Part shown: piece by piece, positions 20,264-28,570 of the stretch
Layout of the letters: every line of letters starts with the position of its first letter
How positions within the stretch are numbered: the stretch's first letter is position 1
Origin: Cyanobium sp.
Lineage (GTDB): Bacteria > Cyanobacteriota > Cyanobacteriia > PCC-6307 > Cyanobiaceae
DNA: 64,000 nt
Assembly: GCA_014191755.1 (NCBI GenBank)
Contig: BJHE01000006.1
Location: 45,869 to 109,868 of the forward strand
Reading direction: 5' to 3'
Notes under the pieces: generated by a model
The model's input: only the letters and a program-made list of their open reading frames with translations
The model's database searches: none
What the model was told of the DNA's origin: nothing
Made by a program: the position numbers and the translations under genes

Positions 20264-20848
20264 TTATTTGCCCGCCTGGGCCGCCCGCAGCATGTCGGGC
20301 TCGGCCGGCGGCAGGTTCAGGTAGCGGGCTGTCCCATCCTTTTGGTTTGATTCGCAGAGCTGGAAGTAGAGATCCTCGGCCTGGCCGTAGGGATCTTTGT
20401 AGATGTTCTGCCAGGAATAGCCATCACTGCTCACGTTGAAGGTCTTGTTGGTGCAGTTCATCACCAACCAGGTGGCGCGCACCGCCTCACCGTCGGATTT
20501 CAGGGCCCGCTTAAACAACCCCAGGGTGGCCCAGTTCGCCGCCGTCGACACGACGGGAATGTTGCGGGCGAATTCCTTGGCGGCATCGCCACCGGGTTTG
20601 ATGCGACGCTTCACCCGCACCAGAAAGCCATCCTGAGTGCGCCGGGCCGACATCAGATTCACGCCAGTATTCTGATACGTGCCACTCCACTCGCCATGAG
20701 GCTGGGCCTCCGTGGTGCCATTCAGGAGGGTGCCGCCTGTCGTTCCGGAGGGGGAACTGGCATCCTGGGAGGCCTGGGCCCGCACCGCATCAGGCAGCAC
20801 CAGGGTGATGGCGAGTAGATACAATGACCCGCACAGGTTCATGACCAT
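20264..20848 (-). CDS. Putative secreted protein of unknown function
   Basis: I do not recognise a family. The ATG at 20848 gives 194 residues with a clear signal peptide: hydrophobic NLCGSLYLLAITLVLPDAVRA and a likely AxA cleavage before QASQD. The mature part contains GEWSGTYQNTGVNLMSARR, FARNIPVVSTAANWATLGLF and VSSDGYSWQNIYKDPYGQAE, and only two cysteines. It is probably periplasmic or extracellular. The 5' side is AT-richer than its neighbours, consistent with its own promoter. It converges with ldpA and lies next to the P450 remnant, so the locality shows gene turnover. Confidence 0.6.
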   Translation of the reverse strand: MVMNLCGSLYLLAITLVLPDAVRAQASQDASSPSGTTGGTLLNGTTEAQPHGEWSGTYQNTGVNLMSARRTQDGFLVRVKRRIKPGGDAAKEFARNIPVVSTAANWATLGLFKRALKSDGEAVRATWLVMNCTNKTFNVSSDGYSWQNIYKDPYGQAEDLYFQLCESNQKDGTARYLNLPPAEPDMLRAAQAGK

Positions 20849-21102
20849 GGTAGCAATCGTAGATTGCGAAAGATAGCAGGGATATTGCTGGCATGATGTC
20901 ACAATAGCTACCACGGCGGCTGTCTAGAATGTTTAACCAACTGGTTTTTGTGCCAAAGGCTGCGTCTGAACCCGAAGCCTGGCGAGGGTCGCGTCAGCGG
21001 CGCTGCATCGGCGCGGCATCGCTGCGATCGAAGCGGCCCTCCAGCACGGCCCAGTACATCTGAATAGACGCAATCAGTTCGAATCCAGGCCCCGCAGCGG
21101 CC

Positions 21103-21550
21103 TCAGGGAGCTGAATGCTTGGCCGCCGCCCGCACCAGCACGCCGCTGCGGGGCCTGGGGGTGGGGATCATGTCCAAGCTGAGGTCTTGATCCGGCTCCA
21201 GCGAGAAGCGCAGCGTTTGCAGTAAGCGCAGCGTGAGTAGGCGCAGCTCCAGTTCCGCCAGGGGCCTGCTCAGGCACACCCGCGGCGCCAGGCCAAAGGG
21301 GGATGTAGGCGGCGCCGGGGGCTGGGCCCCGCAGATGGCGCTTGGGCCGGAAGGCCTCGGGCTCGGCAAACACCTGGCCATCATGGTGGGTGGCGCTGAT
21401 GTCCACCTGGATCACCCGACCCGCGGCGATCGTGTAGGGCCCCAGCTGCACCGGGGCGATGGCCCGGCGGAAGCAGCCGCCCACGGGGGGCACCAGCCGC
21501 AACACCTCCTTGATCACGGCGTTCAGCCGCGGCAAGGTTTCCAGCTGCTC
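21103..21550 (-). pseudogene. Cytochrome P450 C-terminal remnant
   Basis: About 150 residues matching the C-terminal third of a bacterial P450. The helix-K ExxR motif is present in EQLETLPRLNAVIKEVLRL, followed by YTIAAGRVIQVDISATHHDG and FAEPEAFRPKRHL. At a run of five Cs near 21300 the frame breaks. The heme-loop region continues in another frame as PFGLAPRVCLSRPLAELELR and ends at 21103. The loop has lost two glycines of the FGxGxRxCxG signature (A and S instead). The N-terminal ~300 residues are absent; the sequence upstream of 21550 does not resemble a P450. Confidence 0.82.
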
Positions 21551-21745
21551 CCTGCCCCCTGATCGCCCCCCCTCCCCCTTGGCAGCCAGGCTGCGGCCCA
21601 GGCGGCCGGCTGTCCGCATCCCTGCACTGGCTGCCCTGCCGCTAGAACATCTCCGAAACGCATCCCGCCAGCCCTGCAGCCTTCGCTGACTCCGCCCCCC
21701 GCCCTTCCCCCCGCCACCCAGCGCGTCACCGACGACCTCGATCGC

Positions 21746-23353
21746 TTGTTGGAGGTGTTGCCGCCCGCCGTCCAGGCGGCCCTGGCAGCCCCCGCAGCCC
21801 GCGATCAACTGTTGGAGGTGGTGCTGGACCTGGGCCGGGTGCCGGAAGCGCGCTATCCGGGCCGAGCCGTGCTGCTCGGCGAGCTGCCGGTTCAGCGCAG
21901 CGACCTGGCCCTGGTGGTGGAGCGGATCGGCGCCTTCGGCGGCGACAACCGGGCCGGCATCGAACGCACCCTGCACCGGATCAGCGCCATCCGCAACCGC
22001 AGCGGAGAAGTGGTGGGCCTCACCTGCCGGGTGGGGCGCGCGGTGTTCGGCACCGTGGCCATGGTGCGGGATCTGCTGGATGCTGGCCAATCCCTGCTGC
22101 TGATGGGACGCCCTGGCGTGGGCAAGACCACCGCCCTGCGCGAGATCGCCCGGGTGCTGGCCGATGAGCTGGGCAAACGGGTGGTGGTAATCGACACCAG
22201 CAACGAGATCGCTGGCGATGGCGATATCCCCCATCCCGCCATCGGCCGGGCCCGGCGCATGCAGGTGGCCCGGCCCGAACTGCAGCACGAAGTGATGATC
22301 GAAGCGGTGGAAAACCACATGCCCGAGGTGATCGTGATCGATGAGATCGGCACCGAACGGGAGGCCCTGGCGGCCCGCACCATCGCCGAGCGGGGCGTGG
22401 TGCTGGTGGCCACCGCCCACGGAAACGAACTGGCCAACCTGATCAAGAACCCCACCCTCAGCGATCTGGTGGGCGGCATCCAGTCGGTGACCCTGGGCGA
22501 TGAGGAGGCCCGCCGCCGCCGCACCCAGAAGACCGTGCTGGAGCGGGCGGCCGAACCCACCTTCCCGATGGCCGTGGAAATGCACAGCCGCCAGCGCTGG
22601 CTGGTGCACCGCGATGTGGCGACCACGGTGGATCTGCTGCTGCGGGGCCAGAGCGCCCGTCCCCAGATCCGGGAACTCAGCGAGGCCGGTGAACTGCGGC
22701 TCCAGGAGGCCCCGGCGCCCCCAGCCGAGCCCGGTGCGACCCGCTCCCCCCGCAGCCCGATGCGGCTGCCCGATCCCGTTGCCCGCTCCCCGCACCGACC
22801 AACCGCCGCCGCAGCGGGGCCGGCGAACGGTCCGGCGCCGCTCCAAGATGAACTCCCCGGACCACCACCGCCCCTGCGGGTCTGCGGCGTCGGGGTGTCG
22901 CGCGCCCTGCTCGAAGAGGCGGCCCGCAGCCGCTCCCTGGCCTTGGAAGTGGTGGAGGCCCCGGAGGGAGCTGATCTGATGCTCAGCCTACGGGGACAGC
23001 TGGGCCGGGAGCCCGGCCTGCGCCGTCGGGCTCAGGACCTGGGGCTACCGATCCTCGTGATCAAATCCGAGAGCCTGCACCAGCTGCAACGGGCACTGGA
23101 GCGGGTCTCCGACCGGCGCCCGTCCGGGAGCACCGAGGGTGATGTCACCGACCTGGACGATGCCCATGCCGCCCTGGAGGAATGCCGACTGGCGGTGGAG
23201 CAGGTGGTGCTGCCCCAGGGAAGGCCGGTGGAACTGCTGCCTCGCAGCGAACCGGTGCGGCAGATGCAGGCCGAACTGGTGAACCACTACCGCCTCCGCA
23301 GTGCCGTGTTCGGCCGCGGCCAGCAGCAGCGTCTGAGGGTTTTTCCCGCCTGA
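21746..23353 (+). CDS. R3H-domain AAA ATPase (Ycf45 family)
   Basis: Predicted nucleic-acid-associated ATPase of the Ycf45 family, conserved in cyanobacteria and some plastids; its precise role is unknown. Walker A is GRPGVGKTT (residues 121-129) and Walker B VIVIDE (195-200). A low-complexity Pro/Ala/Arg linker follows (about 330-370), and the C-terminus has an R3H-like stretch, [16 protein letters not shown]. The only usable in-frame start is the TTG at 21746, yet the preceding codons (VTDDLDR) also look like family sequence, so the protein may start slightly upstream at a non-standard codon. It diverges from the P450 remnant and is followed by tRNA-Gln. Confidence 0.85.
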   Translation: MLEVLPPAVQAALAAPAARDQLLEVVLDLGRVPEARYPGRAVLLGELPVQRSDLALVVERIGAFGGDNRAGIERTLHRISAIRNRSGEVVGLTCRVGRAVFGTVAMVRDLLDAGQSLLLMGRPGVGKTTALREIARVLADELGKRVVVIDTSNEIAGDGDIPHPAIGRARRMQVARPELQHEVMIEAVENHMPEVIVIDEIGTEREALAARTIAERGVVLVATAHGNELANLIKNPTLSDLVGGIQSVTLGDEEARRRRTQKTVLERAAEPTFPMAVEMHSRQRWLVHRDVATTVDLLLRGQSARPQIRELSEAGELRLQEAPAPPAEPGATRSPRSPMRLPDPVARSPHRPTAAAAGPANGPAPLQDELPGPPPPLRVCGVGVSRALLEEAARSRSLALEVVEAPEGADLMLSLRGQLGREPGLRRRAQDLGLPILVIKSESLHQLQRALERVSDRRPSGSTEGDVTDLDDAHAALEECRLAVEQVVLPQGRPVELLPRSEPVRQMQAELVNHYRLRSAVFGRGQQQRLRVFPA

Positions 23354-23528
23354 TCAGGCAGGGGCCGATCCGGTTCGGTCGGCGGCGGTCCGGGCCCGTA
23401 GCCAGAGCCGGGACCAGCCGTCGAGTTGACGAAGGACCGGCTGCTGTGGGTAACTGTGTTGGTGCCGGTTGAACCGGCCACAGTGGTCAGCGGTTCGGAT
23501 CACCGTTCCAGCAACGACCAGCCTTCAT

Positions 23529-23600
23529 TGGGCCGTCGCCAAGCGGTAAGGCATCGGGTTTTGGTCCCGACATTCCTAGGTTCGAATCCTAGCGGCCCAG
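23529..23600 (+). tRNA. trnQ: tRNA-Gln (UUG)
   Basis: A 72-nt cloverleaf. The acceptor arms TGGGCCG (23529-23535) and CGGCCCA (23593-23599) pair perfectly. The anticodon stem TCGGG/CCCGA encloses the loop TTTTGGT with anticodon TTG. The T arm is CCTAGGTTCGAATCCTAGC. CCA is not encoded. It lies between the R3H ATPase and a HAD hydrolase. Confidence 0.95.
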
Positions 23601-23625
23601 TTCCAAACCCCCTGCGGCCCCCCAC

Positions 23626-24378
23626 GTGTCGACCGCTCCGCTCCTCGTCTTCGATTTCGACGGCGTGTTGATCGATGGGATGCCCGAATACTGGTGGTCG
23701 GCCCGGCGGGCAGCCCAGCGGCTCGATCCCTCGCTGGTGCTCCCCGAGCAGGCCCCCGCGGCCTTCGTCACCCTTCGTCCCCAGATCCACAAGGGCTGGG
23801 AAATGGTGTTGGTGGCCATCGCCATGACCCGCCCCGATTTCAGTCTTGAGGCCTGGCTCCGCAACTACCACCAAGCCCTGGCCTTGGAACTGGCCCTTGT
23901 CACCGCCAGTGAGGAGGCGCTGCAGGCGGCCCTGGAAAGCGTGCGCGACACCGCCCTCCGCGAGGATCCAGCCGCCTGGCTCGCCCTGCATCGCTTCTTC
24001 CCCGGCGTGGAGCGTCGCCTGCGCCAGCTGAGCGAGGAAGGGGTGCCCTGGCTGGTGCTCACCACCAAGGGCGGCGCCTACGCGACGCGGCTGCTGGAAG
24101 CCGCAGGGCTTGAGCCCCAGGCCGTGTACGGCCATGAACGGGGCAGCAAACCGGATGTGCTGCTCAGCCTGCGCAACGCGGAGAGGCCCCTCTGGTTCGT
24201 GGAGGATCGCCGGCCCACCCTCGAACGGGTGAGGAGCACCCCGGGGCTGGAGCCCGTGCGCTGCTTCCTGGCCCTGTGGGGCTATCTGGCCCCCAGCGAC
24301 AGCGACGGGCTGCAGTCCTGGGCGATCCTTCCTCTCGACGCGACCCGCTTTGCCGGCCCCCTGGCGGACTGGGCCTGA
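23626..24378 (+). CDS. HAD family hydrolase
   Basis: Haloacid-dehalogenase-superfamily phosphatase of 250 residues with unknown substrate. Motif I is FDFDGVLIDG (nucleophile Asp near residue 10), motif II is LVLTTKGG, motif III is the lysine in GSKPDVLL, and motif IV is WFVEDRRP. An alpha-helical cap lies between motifs I and II. The start is GTG at 23626, right after tRNA-Gln. Its stop is 9 bp before the LexA-like palindrome of recA. Confidence 0.88.
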   Translation: MSTAPLLVFDFDGVLIDGMPEYWWSARRAAQRLDPSLVLPEQAPAAFVTLRPQIHKGWEMVLVAIAMTRPDFSLEAWLRNYHQALALELALVTASEEALQAALESVRDTALREDPAAWLALHRFFPGVERRLRQLSEEGVPWLVLTTKGGAYATRLLEAAGLEPQAVYGHERGSKPDVLLSLRNAERPLWFVEDRRPTLERVRSTPGLEPVRCFLALWGYLAPSDSDGLQSWAILPLDATRFAGPLADWA

Positions 24379-24386
24379 AGCGCTAA

Positions 24387-24400
24387 AGTACGTTCGTACT
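24387..24400. promoter_or_regulatory. LexA-box-like palindrome upstream of recA
   Basis: AGTACGTTCGTACT is a perfect AGTAC-N4-GTACT palindrome. It matches the published cyanobacterial LexA consensus RGTACNNNDGTWCB except for one base in the spacer. It lies 165 bp upstream of the recA ATG, a plausible SOS operator. Confidence 0.6.
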
Positions 24401-24564
24401 ATGCACGGCTGAGACGCTGGTCTCCCTTGGTGGCACTTGCTGCCTAGAGGTCGCAGGATGACTCCCGGTCGCCGGGCTCCCAATGCCTGCCCAGCCACCC
24501 ACCACGGCTTCCCCGTCACCGAGCGTGTACGCCGTTGCGGCCTGTTCCATCGCTAATCCCCACC

Positions 24565-25755
24565 ATGCCCGCTGATCCCAAGGCCGCCGTCTCCTCCTCC
24601 CTCGGCGCCGCCGCCTCCCCACCGCCTGCATCCGGTTCCGCCGCCGCCGCCGAGCGGGACAAGGCCTTGGGCCTGGTGCTCACCCAGATTGAACGCAATT
24701 TCGGCAAGGGGTCGATCATGCGTCTGGGGGATGCCTCCAGGATGCGGGTCGAAACGATCAACACCGGCGCCCTCACCCTGGATCTCGCCCTCGGAGGCGG
24801 GTACCCCAAGGGGCGGGTGGTGGAGGTCTACGGACCGGAGAGCTCCGGCAAGACCACGCTCACCCTCCATGCCATCGCCGAGGTGCAGAAACGGGGCGGC
24901 GTGGCGGCGTTCGTAGATGCCGAGCACGCCCTGGATCCGGTCTATGCAGCGGCCCTCGGGGTGGACATCGAAAACCTGCTGGTCTCCCAGCCCGATACCG
25001 GTGAGATGGCCCTGGAGATCGTCGACCAGTTGGTGCGCTCCGCCGCGGTCGACATCGTGGTGGTCGACTCGGTGGCCGCCCTCACCCCACGGGCGGAGAT
25101 CGAGGGAGAGATGGGTGACCTGGCGGTGGGCAGCCAGGCCCGCCTGATGAGCCAGGCGATGCGGAAGATCACCGGCAACATCGGCAAATCGGGCTGCACC
25201 GTGATTTTCCTCAACCAGCTGCGCCAGAAGATCGGTGTGACCTATGGCAACCCGGAAACGACCACCGGTGGCAACGCACTCAAGTTCTATGCCTCGGTCC
25301 GTCTGGACATCCGCCGGATCCAGACCCTCAAACGCGGTACCGAGGAATACGGCATCCGCGCCAAGGTGAAGGTGGCCAAGAACAAGGTGGCGCCTCCCTT
25401 CCGGATCGCCGAATTCGACATTCTCTTCGGGCGCGGCATCAGCACCCTTGGCTGCCTGCTGGATCTGGCGGAAGAAACCGGTGTTGTGACCCGCAAGGGG
25501 GCCTGGTACAGCTATGAGGGAGACAACATCGGTCAGGGGCGTGATAACACCATCACCTGGCTGGAACAGAACCCCGACCAGGCAGAGGTGATCGAACAGC
25601 TCACCCGCCGCCATCTCACCGAGGGATCGGAAGTGACGGCCAACTCCATGAAGCCCCTGGCTGCGGCCGCAAAACTGGCAGCAGGACGGGCGGCAACTAC
25701 TGAGGCGGCGATTGAAGAATCCTCAAGCAGCGTGGCTGAATTGCCGGCGGCCTGA
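24565..25755 (+). CDS. recA: Recombinase RecA
   Basis: Catalyses strand exchange in homologous recombination and, as a filament on ssDNA, stimulates LexA cleavage. The ATG at 24565 gives 396 residues; an alternative at 24535 adds ten unconserved residues. Residues 1-28 are an Ala/Ser/Pro-rich extension. The core starts [20 protein letters not shown], Walker A is GPESSGKTT (90-98), and loop L2 with [20 protein letters not shown] is intact. The C-terminus is Ala/Glu-rich. A LexA-like site lies upstream and a hairpin downstream. Confidence 0.98.
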   Translation: MPADPKAAVSSSLGAAASPPPASGSAAAAERDKALGLVLTQIERNFGKGSIMRLGDASRMRVETINTGALTLDLALGGGYPKGRVVEVYGPESSGKTTLTLHAIAEVQKRGGVAAFVDAEHALDPVYAAALGVDIENLLVSQPDTGEMALEIVDQLVRSAAVDIVVVDSVAALTPRAEIEGEMGDLAVGSQARLMSQAMRKITGNIGKSGCTVIFLNQLRQKIGVTYGNPETTTGGNALKFYASVRLDIRRIQTLKRGTEEYGIRAKVKVAKNKVAPPFRIAEFDILFGRGISTLGCLLDLAEETGVVTRKGAWYSYEGDNIGQGRDNTITWLEQNPDQAEVIEQLTRRHLTEGSEVTANSMKPLAAAAKLAAGRAATTEAAIEESSSSVAELPAA

Positions 25756-25764
25756 ATAGCAAAA

Positions 25765-25791
25765 GGGTCGGAGTTCCAAAGACTCCGACCC
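25765..25791 (+). terminator. Hairpin after recA
   Basis: GGGTCGGAGT and ACTCCGACCC form a perfect 10-bp stem around a 7-nt loop, starting 10 bp after the recA stop. No strong T-run follows, so it may terminate inefficiently or serve both convergent transcripts. Confidence 0.7.
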
Positions 25792-25905
25792 GTGCTTGTC
25801 GCCGAAGCAGGCACCGATTTCGATTAGTAGATGGATTCCACGCAGTCCATGCGACGTATCCGGAAGCACTCGGGGCCGGGCGTTGTCAGATCAGGGCAAG
25901 TGCCA

Positions 25906-26298
25906 TTAATCGGGGAAAGGAGAAGCGATGCTGAGGGATTGATCGGCTGGGTTGTCAGCGCCGGTGGACGAATTGGGAACACGGGCCATGCCTGAAGCCT
26001 GAAGCATCAGGCTGACTCGATGCAATTCTTGGATGGCATCAGCACCTTCCAGCTTCACCAGTTCGTGACCGTCGCGGGATTCCACCCAGCTGATCCCGAA
26101 GTCGGACACGAGAAACCGGACCACATGGGTTTCTCCCAAGTCCGCCACAAAGGAAGCACCGTGCTGATTCCTCTCATCACCGCACACGTAGCAGGTGGCC
26201 ACATGGCCCTGATCACGCAAGCACTGGGAAAGGGCCTGCAGGCTCAACACCAGATCGCTGACTAGATGGCGGTATTGCTCGGCAAGGCGCAGGAACAT
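25906..26298 (-). CDS. DUF1815 family protein
   Basis: Conserved cyanobacterial protein of unknown function, 130 residues. It begins MFLRLAEQYRHLVSDLVLSL and has CYVCGDERNQHGASFVADLG and VSDFGISWVESRDGHELVKL; the CYVC pair could bind metal or form a disulfide. The Ser/Pro tail after residue ~110 is variable. It converges with recA. A TTGACA hexamer lies just upstream (near 26317-26322, minus strand), but no paired -10 box was found. Confidence 0.85.
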   Translation of the reverse strand: MFLRLAEQYRHLVSDLVLSLQALSQCLRDQGHVATCYVCGDERNQHGASFVADLGETHVVRFLVSDFGISWVESRDGHELVKLEGADAIQELHRVSLMLQASGMARVPNSSTGADNPADQSLSIASPFPD

Positions 26299-26443
26299 GA
26301 CTGATCGCCAGGGTCGATGTCAACCATGCTACAGGTTTTCTTCCGATTGCCGTGGCATTCAAGGGCGGATCGCACCCGCCTCGCAAGCTGCCCAGGGAGG
26401 GTTGCCGTGCGAGACGAGCTGCGGCACGCGATAACGGCAGAGC

Positions 26444-26689
26444 TCAGCCATCGGCCAGGGTCCACCAACCGGCGGCCGGGCCGATGAACCGGACAATCAC
26501 CCAGAAGAGCACCAGAGAACCGATGCCGATCCAGGCGCCTTGGGTGGTGATCGCCACGAACCGATCGGCCTGGTTACGGCTCAGGGGAAGCCAGTTGACC
26601 AGCCGGGGCGAGGTATCGACCGGCGCCTTCACGACGGGACGGGGACGGGGGGGCAACCCCTGGGACTCACGGCGTCTGGCTTCTCCCAT
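26444..26689 (-). CDS. DUF2839 family membrane protein
   Basis: Small cyanobacterial membrane protein of unknown function, 81 residues from the ATG at 26689 (MGEARRRESQGLPPR). The conserved part is SPRLVNWLPLSRNQADRFVA, followed by one transmembrane helix (GAWIGIGSLVLFWVIVRF) and the invariant end GPAAGWWTLADG. An upstream ATG at 26701 is not supported by family starts. Confidence 0.85.
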   Translation of the reverse strand: MGEARRRESQGLPPRPRPVVKAPVDTSPRLVNWLPLSRNQADRFVAITTQGAWIGIGSLVLFWVIVRFIGPAAGWWTLADG

Positions 26690-26749
26690 GGAGCGGAGCA
26701 ACGGATGTTCTGAGGCTAGGGGGGGTAGAGATCAAGGTCGCCCGATCGG

Positions 26750-26781
26750 AGCCGATTGACGTATCGGAAGCCGATTGACGT
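26750..26781. repeat. 13-bp direct repeat, 19-bp period
   Basis: AGCCGATTGACGT occurs at 26750-26762 and 26769-26781. It lies upstream of the DUF2839 gene and next to a second, unrelated tandem repeat. Confidence 0.6.
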
Positions 26782-26787
26782 TGTCTA

Positions 26788-26830
26788 AGGCGGGGATCGG
26801 AGTAGGAGGCGGGGATCGGAGTAGAGGCGG
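26788..26830. repeat. 18-bp tandem repeat (two copies plus a partial third)
   Basis: AGGCGGGGATCGGAGTAG occurs at 26788-26805 and 26807-26824, with AGGCGG starting a third copy at 26825. It sits between the DUF2839 gene and the 3' end of the DinG-like helicase gene. Confidence 0.7.
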
Positions 26831-26862
26831 ATCAGACGATTCAAGCCTCGTTAGAGGCGCGG

Positions 26863-28335
26863 TCAATCCGGGAGCAGACGGGAGAGCTGAACCCATGGAT
26901 CGAGGGCCGCCAGCACGGTGCCACCCCAGTCCCTACCGCGAAGACGACCATCCAGCACCGCCAGCCTGCCGCCGCCGCGACGGAGGCTGGCCACACCCCG
27001 CTGCAGGCGGTTGATCGCCTCCGGCAGCAGCAGGCCCCGGAACCAGTCGCCACCCTGGCGCCGGAGGGAGGCAACCCGGGCGGCCGTGAGGGGGTCCTCC
27101 AGGCTCGCGATCGGCAGCAGAGCCACCACCACCTGCACCGGCAGGGGCAGCCGCTCCTGGTTCTCCAACCACCAACTCCAGCTGGCGCAAACCACCCCAT
27201 TGGCTTCCGGCGCCGTGCAGGCATGGCCCACCCGGCTGCCAAACTCGGCCGCCAGGCCACTGGCCAAGCCGAGCCGCAAGGCCGGATCATCGACCAAGAC
27301 CACCGTGAGTCCCGCCTGAGCCAGCACCAGGCGCCGGCACTGGTCGAGCAGGTGGTCGCCGAAGTGGGGGCTGTTGGGCAGGGGTTGCCGGACGGGGCAA
27401 TACAGGGGAATCGGGTCGGCCAGCGGTGGATCCCCCAGATCCACCACCACCGGAGCCTGCAATCCCAGATCACCCTCTCCGAAGCCATGGCCCTCCCGCC
27501 AGCGCCCCGAGCCGGCGGAGGTGCGGGGTAGTTCCCCTACCAGAACAGCGCCGCGGCCCTGGAGCAGACCCTCGACTTCGGCGAGGGGCGCCAGGGGCTG
27601 ACGGTGCAGCTGCCAGTGGAGGAGGGCCGGATCGACGGTGGCCCAACTGGTCCAGCCCGGGCCGGAAGCCCGCAGCCAGTGACTCCAGGGTTCCGGCAGC
27701 GGCGTGAGCAGGGCCAGCAACTGCCGCAGGGGGGCCTCATCTTCCGGCGCCAGCGCCACCAGATGCTCGGGATGCCTGGGCTGGGCCAGCACCCTCCCCC
27801 CCAGCCGCCCATGCAGGGCGAGCAGACTCGGCTCCGCCAGCGGCAGGGCCCTGCGCAGACTGTCCCAGTCAGCCGGCTCGATGCGCACGGCCACGGCCTC
27901 CCGCAGCAGGTCCTGCAGGAGCTCGGCCTGGGGAATGACCAGCTGGCGATTCCCCAGGGTCCCCTGCCGCCACACCTGAAGCAGCTCCCGATGGCTGAGA
28001 AGCCAGAGGTGGGTCTGGGGCGCCGGATCGGCTCCCTCCCAGCAGCGCAGATCCACCCCCGCTGCCCGCAATCTGGGCCATTCCCTCTGCAGGAGACGCT
28101 GGCGCAGGCTCTCCCCCACCACCAGAGCAACCGGCGTGCCCGCCAGGCTCAGGGGCACCAGGAGGCCGATCAACCAGCTTGGGTCACTGCCGGCGGCCAA
28201 CCGGATCAGGGTGTGGTCGCCCCGGCGCAGGCTGCGGCCCACAAGCCTGCAGAGGGTGAGGTGGTGGGGCCAGCGCTCCAGACCCTCCCGCGCCAGGAGA
28301 GCCTTCAGCTGGAGGTGGGCCCTGGCTTCAAGCAT
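26863..28335 (-). CDS. DinG-like helicase-related protein with degenerate ATPase motifs
   Basis: 490 residues from the ATG at 28335 (MLEARAHLQLKALLAREGLE). The C-terminal part resembles the DinG/XPD-type helicase C domain: PIASLEDPLTAARVASLR, LLLPEAINRLQRGVASLRRG and GGRLAVLDGRLRGRDWGGTV fit the region around motif VI and the end of the family. The N-terminal region, where Walker A should be, reads LIRLAAGSDPSWLIGLLVPL with no GKT/GKS, and no DEAH is evident. It may therefore be a helicase relative without ATPase activity. It diverges from tyrA; the open frame upstream of 28335 is antisense to tyrA. Confidence 0.75.
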   Translation of the reverse strand: MLEARAHLQLKALLAREGLERWPHHLTLCRLVGRSLRRGDHTLIRLAAGSDPSWLIGLLVPLSLAGTPVALVVGESLRQRLLQREWPRLRAAGVDLRCWEGADPAPQTHLWLLSHRELLQVWRQGTLGNRQLVIPQAELLQDLLREAVAVRIEPADWDSLRRALPLAEPSLLALHGRLGGRVLAQPRHPEHLVALAPEDEAPLRQLLALLTPLPEPWSHWLRASGPGWTSWATVDPALLHWQLHRQPLAPLAEVEGLLQGRGAVLVGELPRTSAGSGRWREGHGFGEGDLGLQAPVVVDLGDPPLADPIPLYCPVRQPLPNSPHFGDHLLDQCRRLVLAQAGLTVVLVDDPALRLGLASGLAAEFGSRVGHACTAPEANGVVCASWSWWLENQERLPLPVQVVVALLPIASLEDPLTAARVASLRRQGGDWFRGLLLPEAINRLQRGVASLRRGGGRLAVLDGRLRGRDWGGTVLAALDPWVQLSRLLPD

Positions 28336-28570
28336 CTCTGAATCGTAGGGAGGGCCCGAGGGGCATTCGGCAATCAGGACGACCGGCCGCTGGGGGGAGC
28401 GCTCTGCAGGTGGCGGCTGCCTAGTGTTGGGTCCAACCGTGCTTAAACGGGCCGTTTCGGCTGGGTCGCCGCGGTAACGACCACGCCGGAGCCCTGCTCC
28501 GGTGCGGGAGTCGATCCCGTGCTCTCCGCCCCCCTGGCCTGCGTCGGGACCCATGTCACCGCGCCCAACG

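Noticed and set aside
20994..21059. Leftward 21-codon frame MYWAVLEGRFDRSDAAPMQRR
   Set aside because: Too short, no ribosome-binding site seen, no family; may be debris beside the P450 remnant.
21570..22846. Upstream two thirds of a long leftward frame that ends in the P450 remnant
   Set aside because: Antisense to the Ycf45-family gene; only the part below 21550 resembles a P450.
24401..24564. Possible small RNA (SRP or 6S) in the recA leader
   Set aside because: Only short hairpins are seen; the conserved SRP RNA tetraloop and core sequence are missing.
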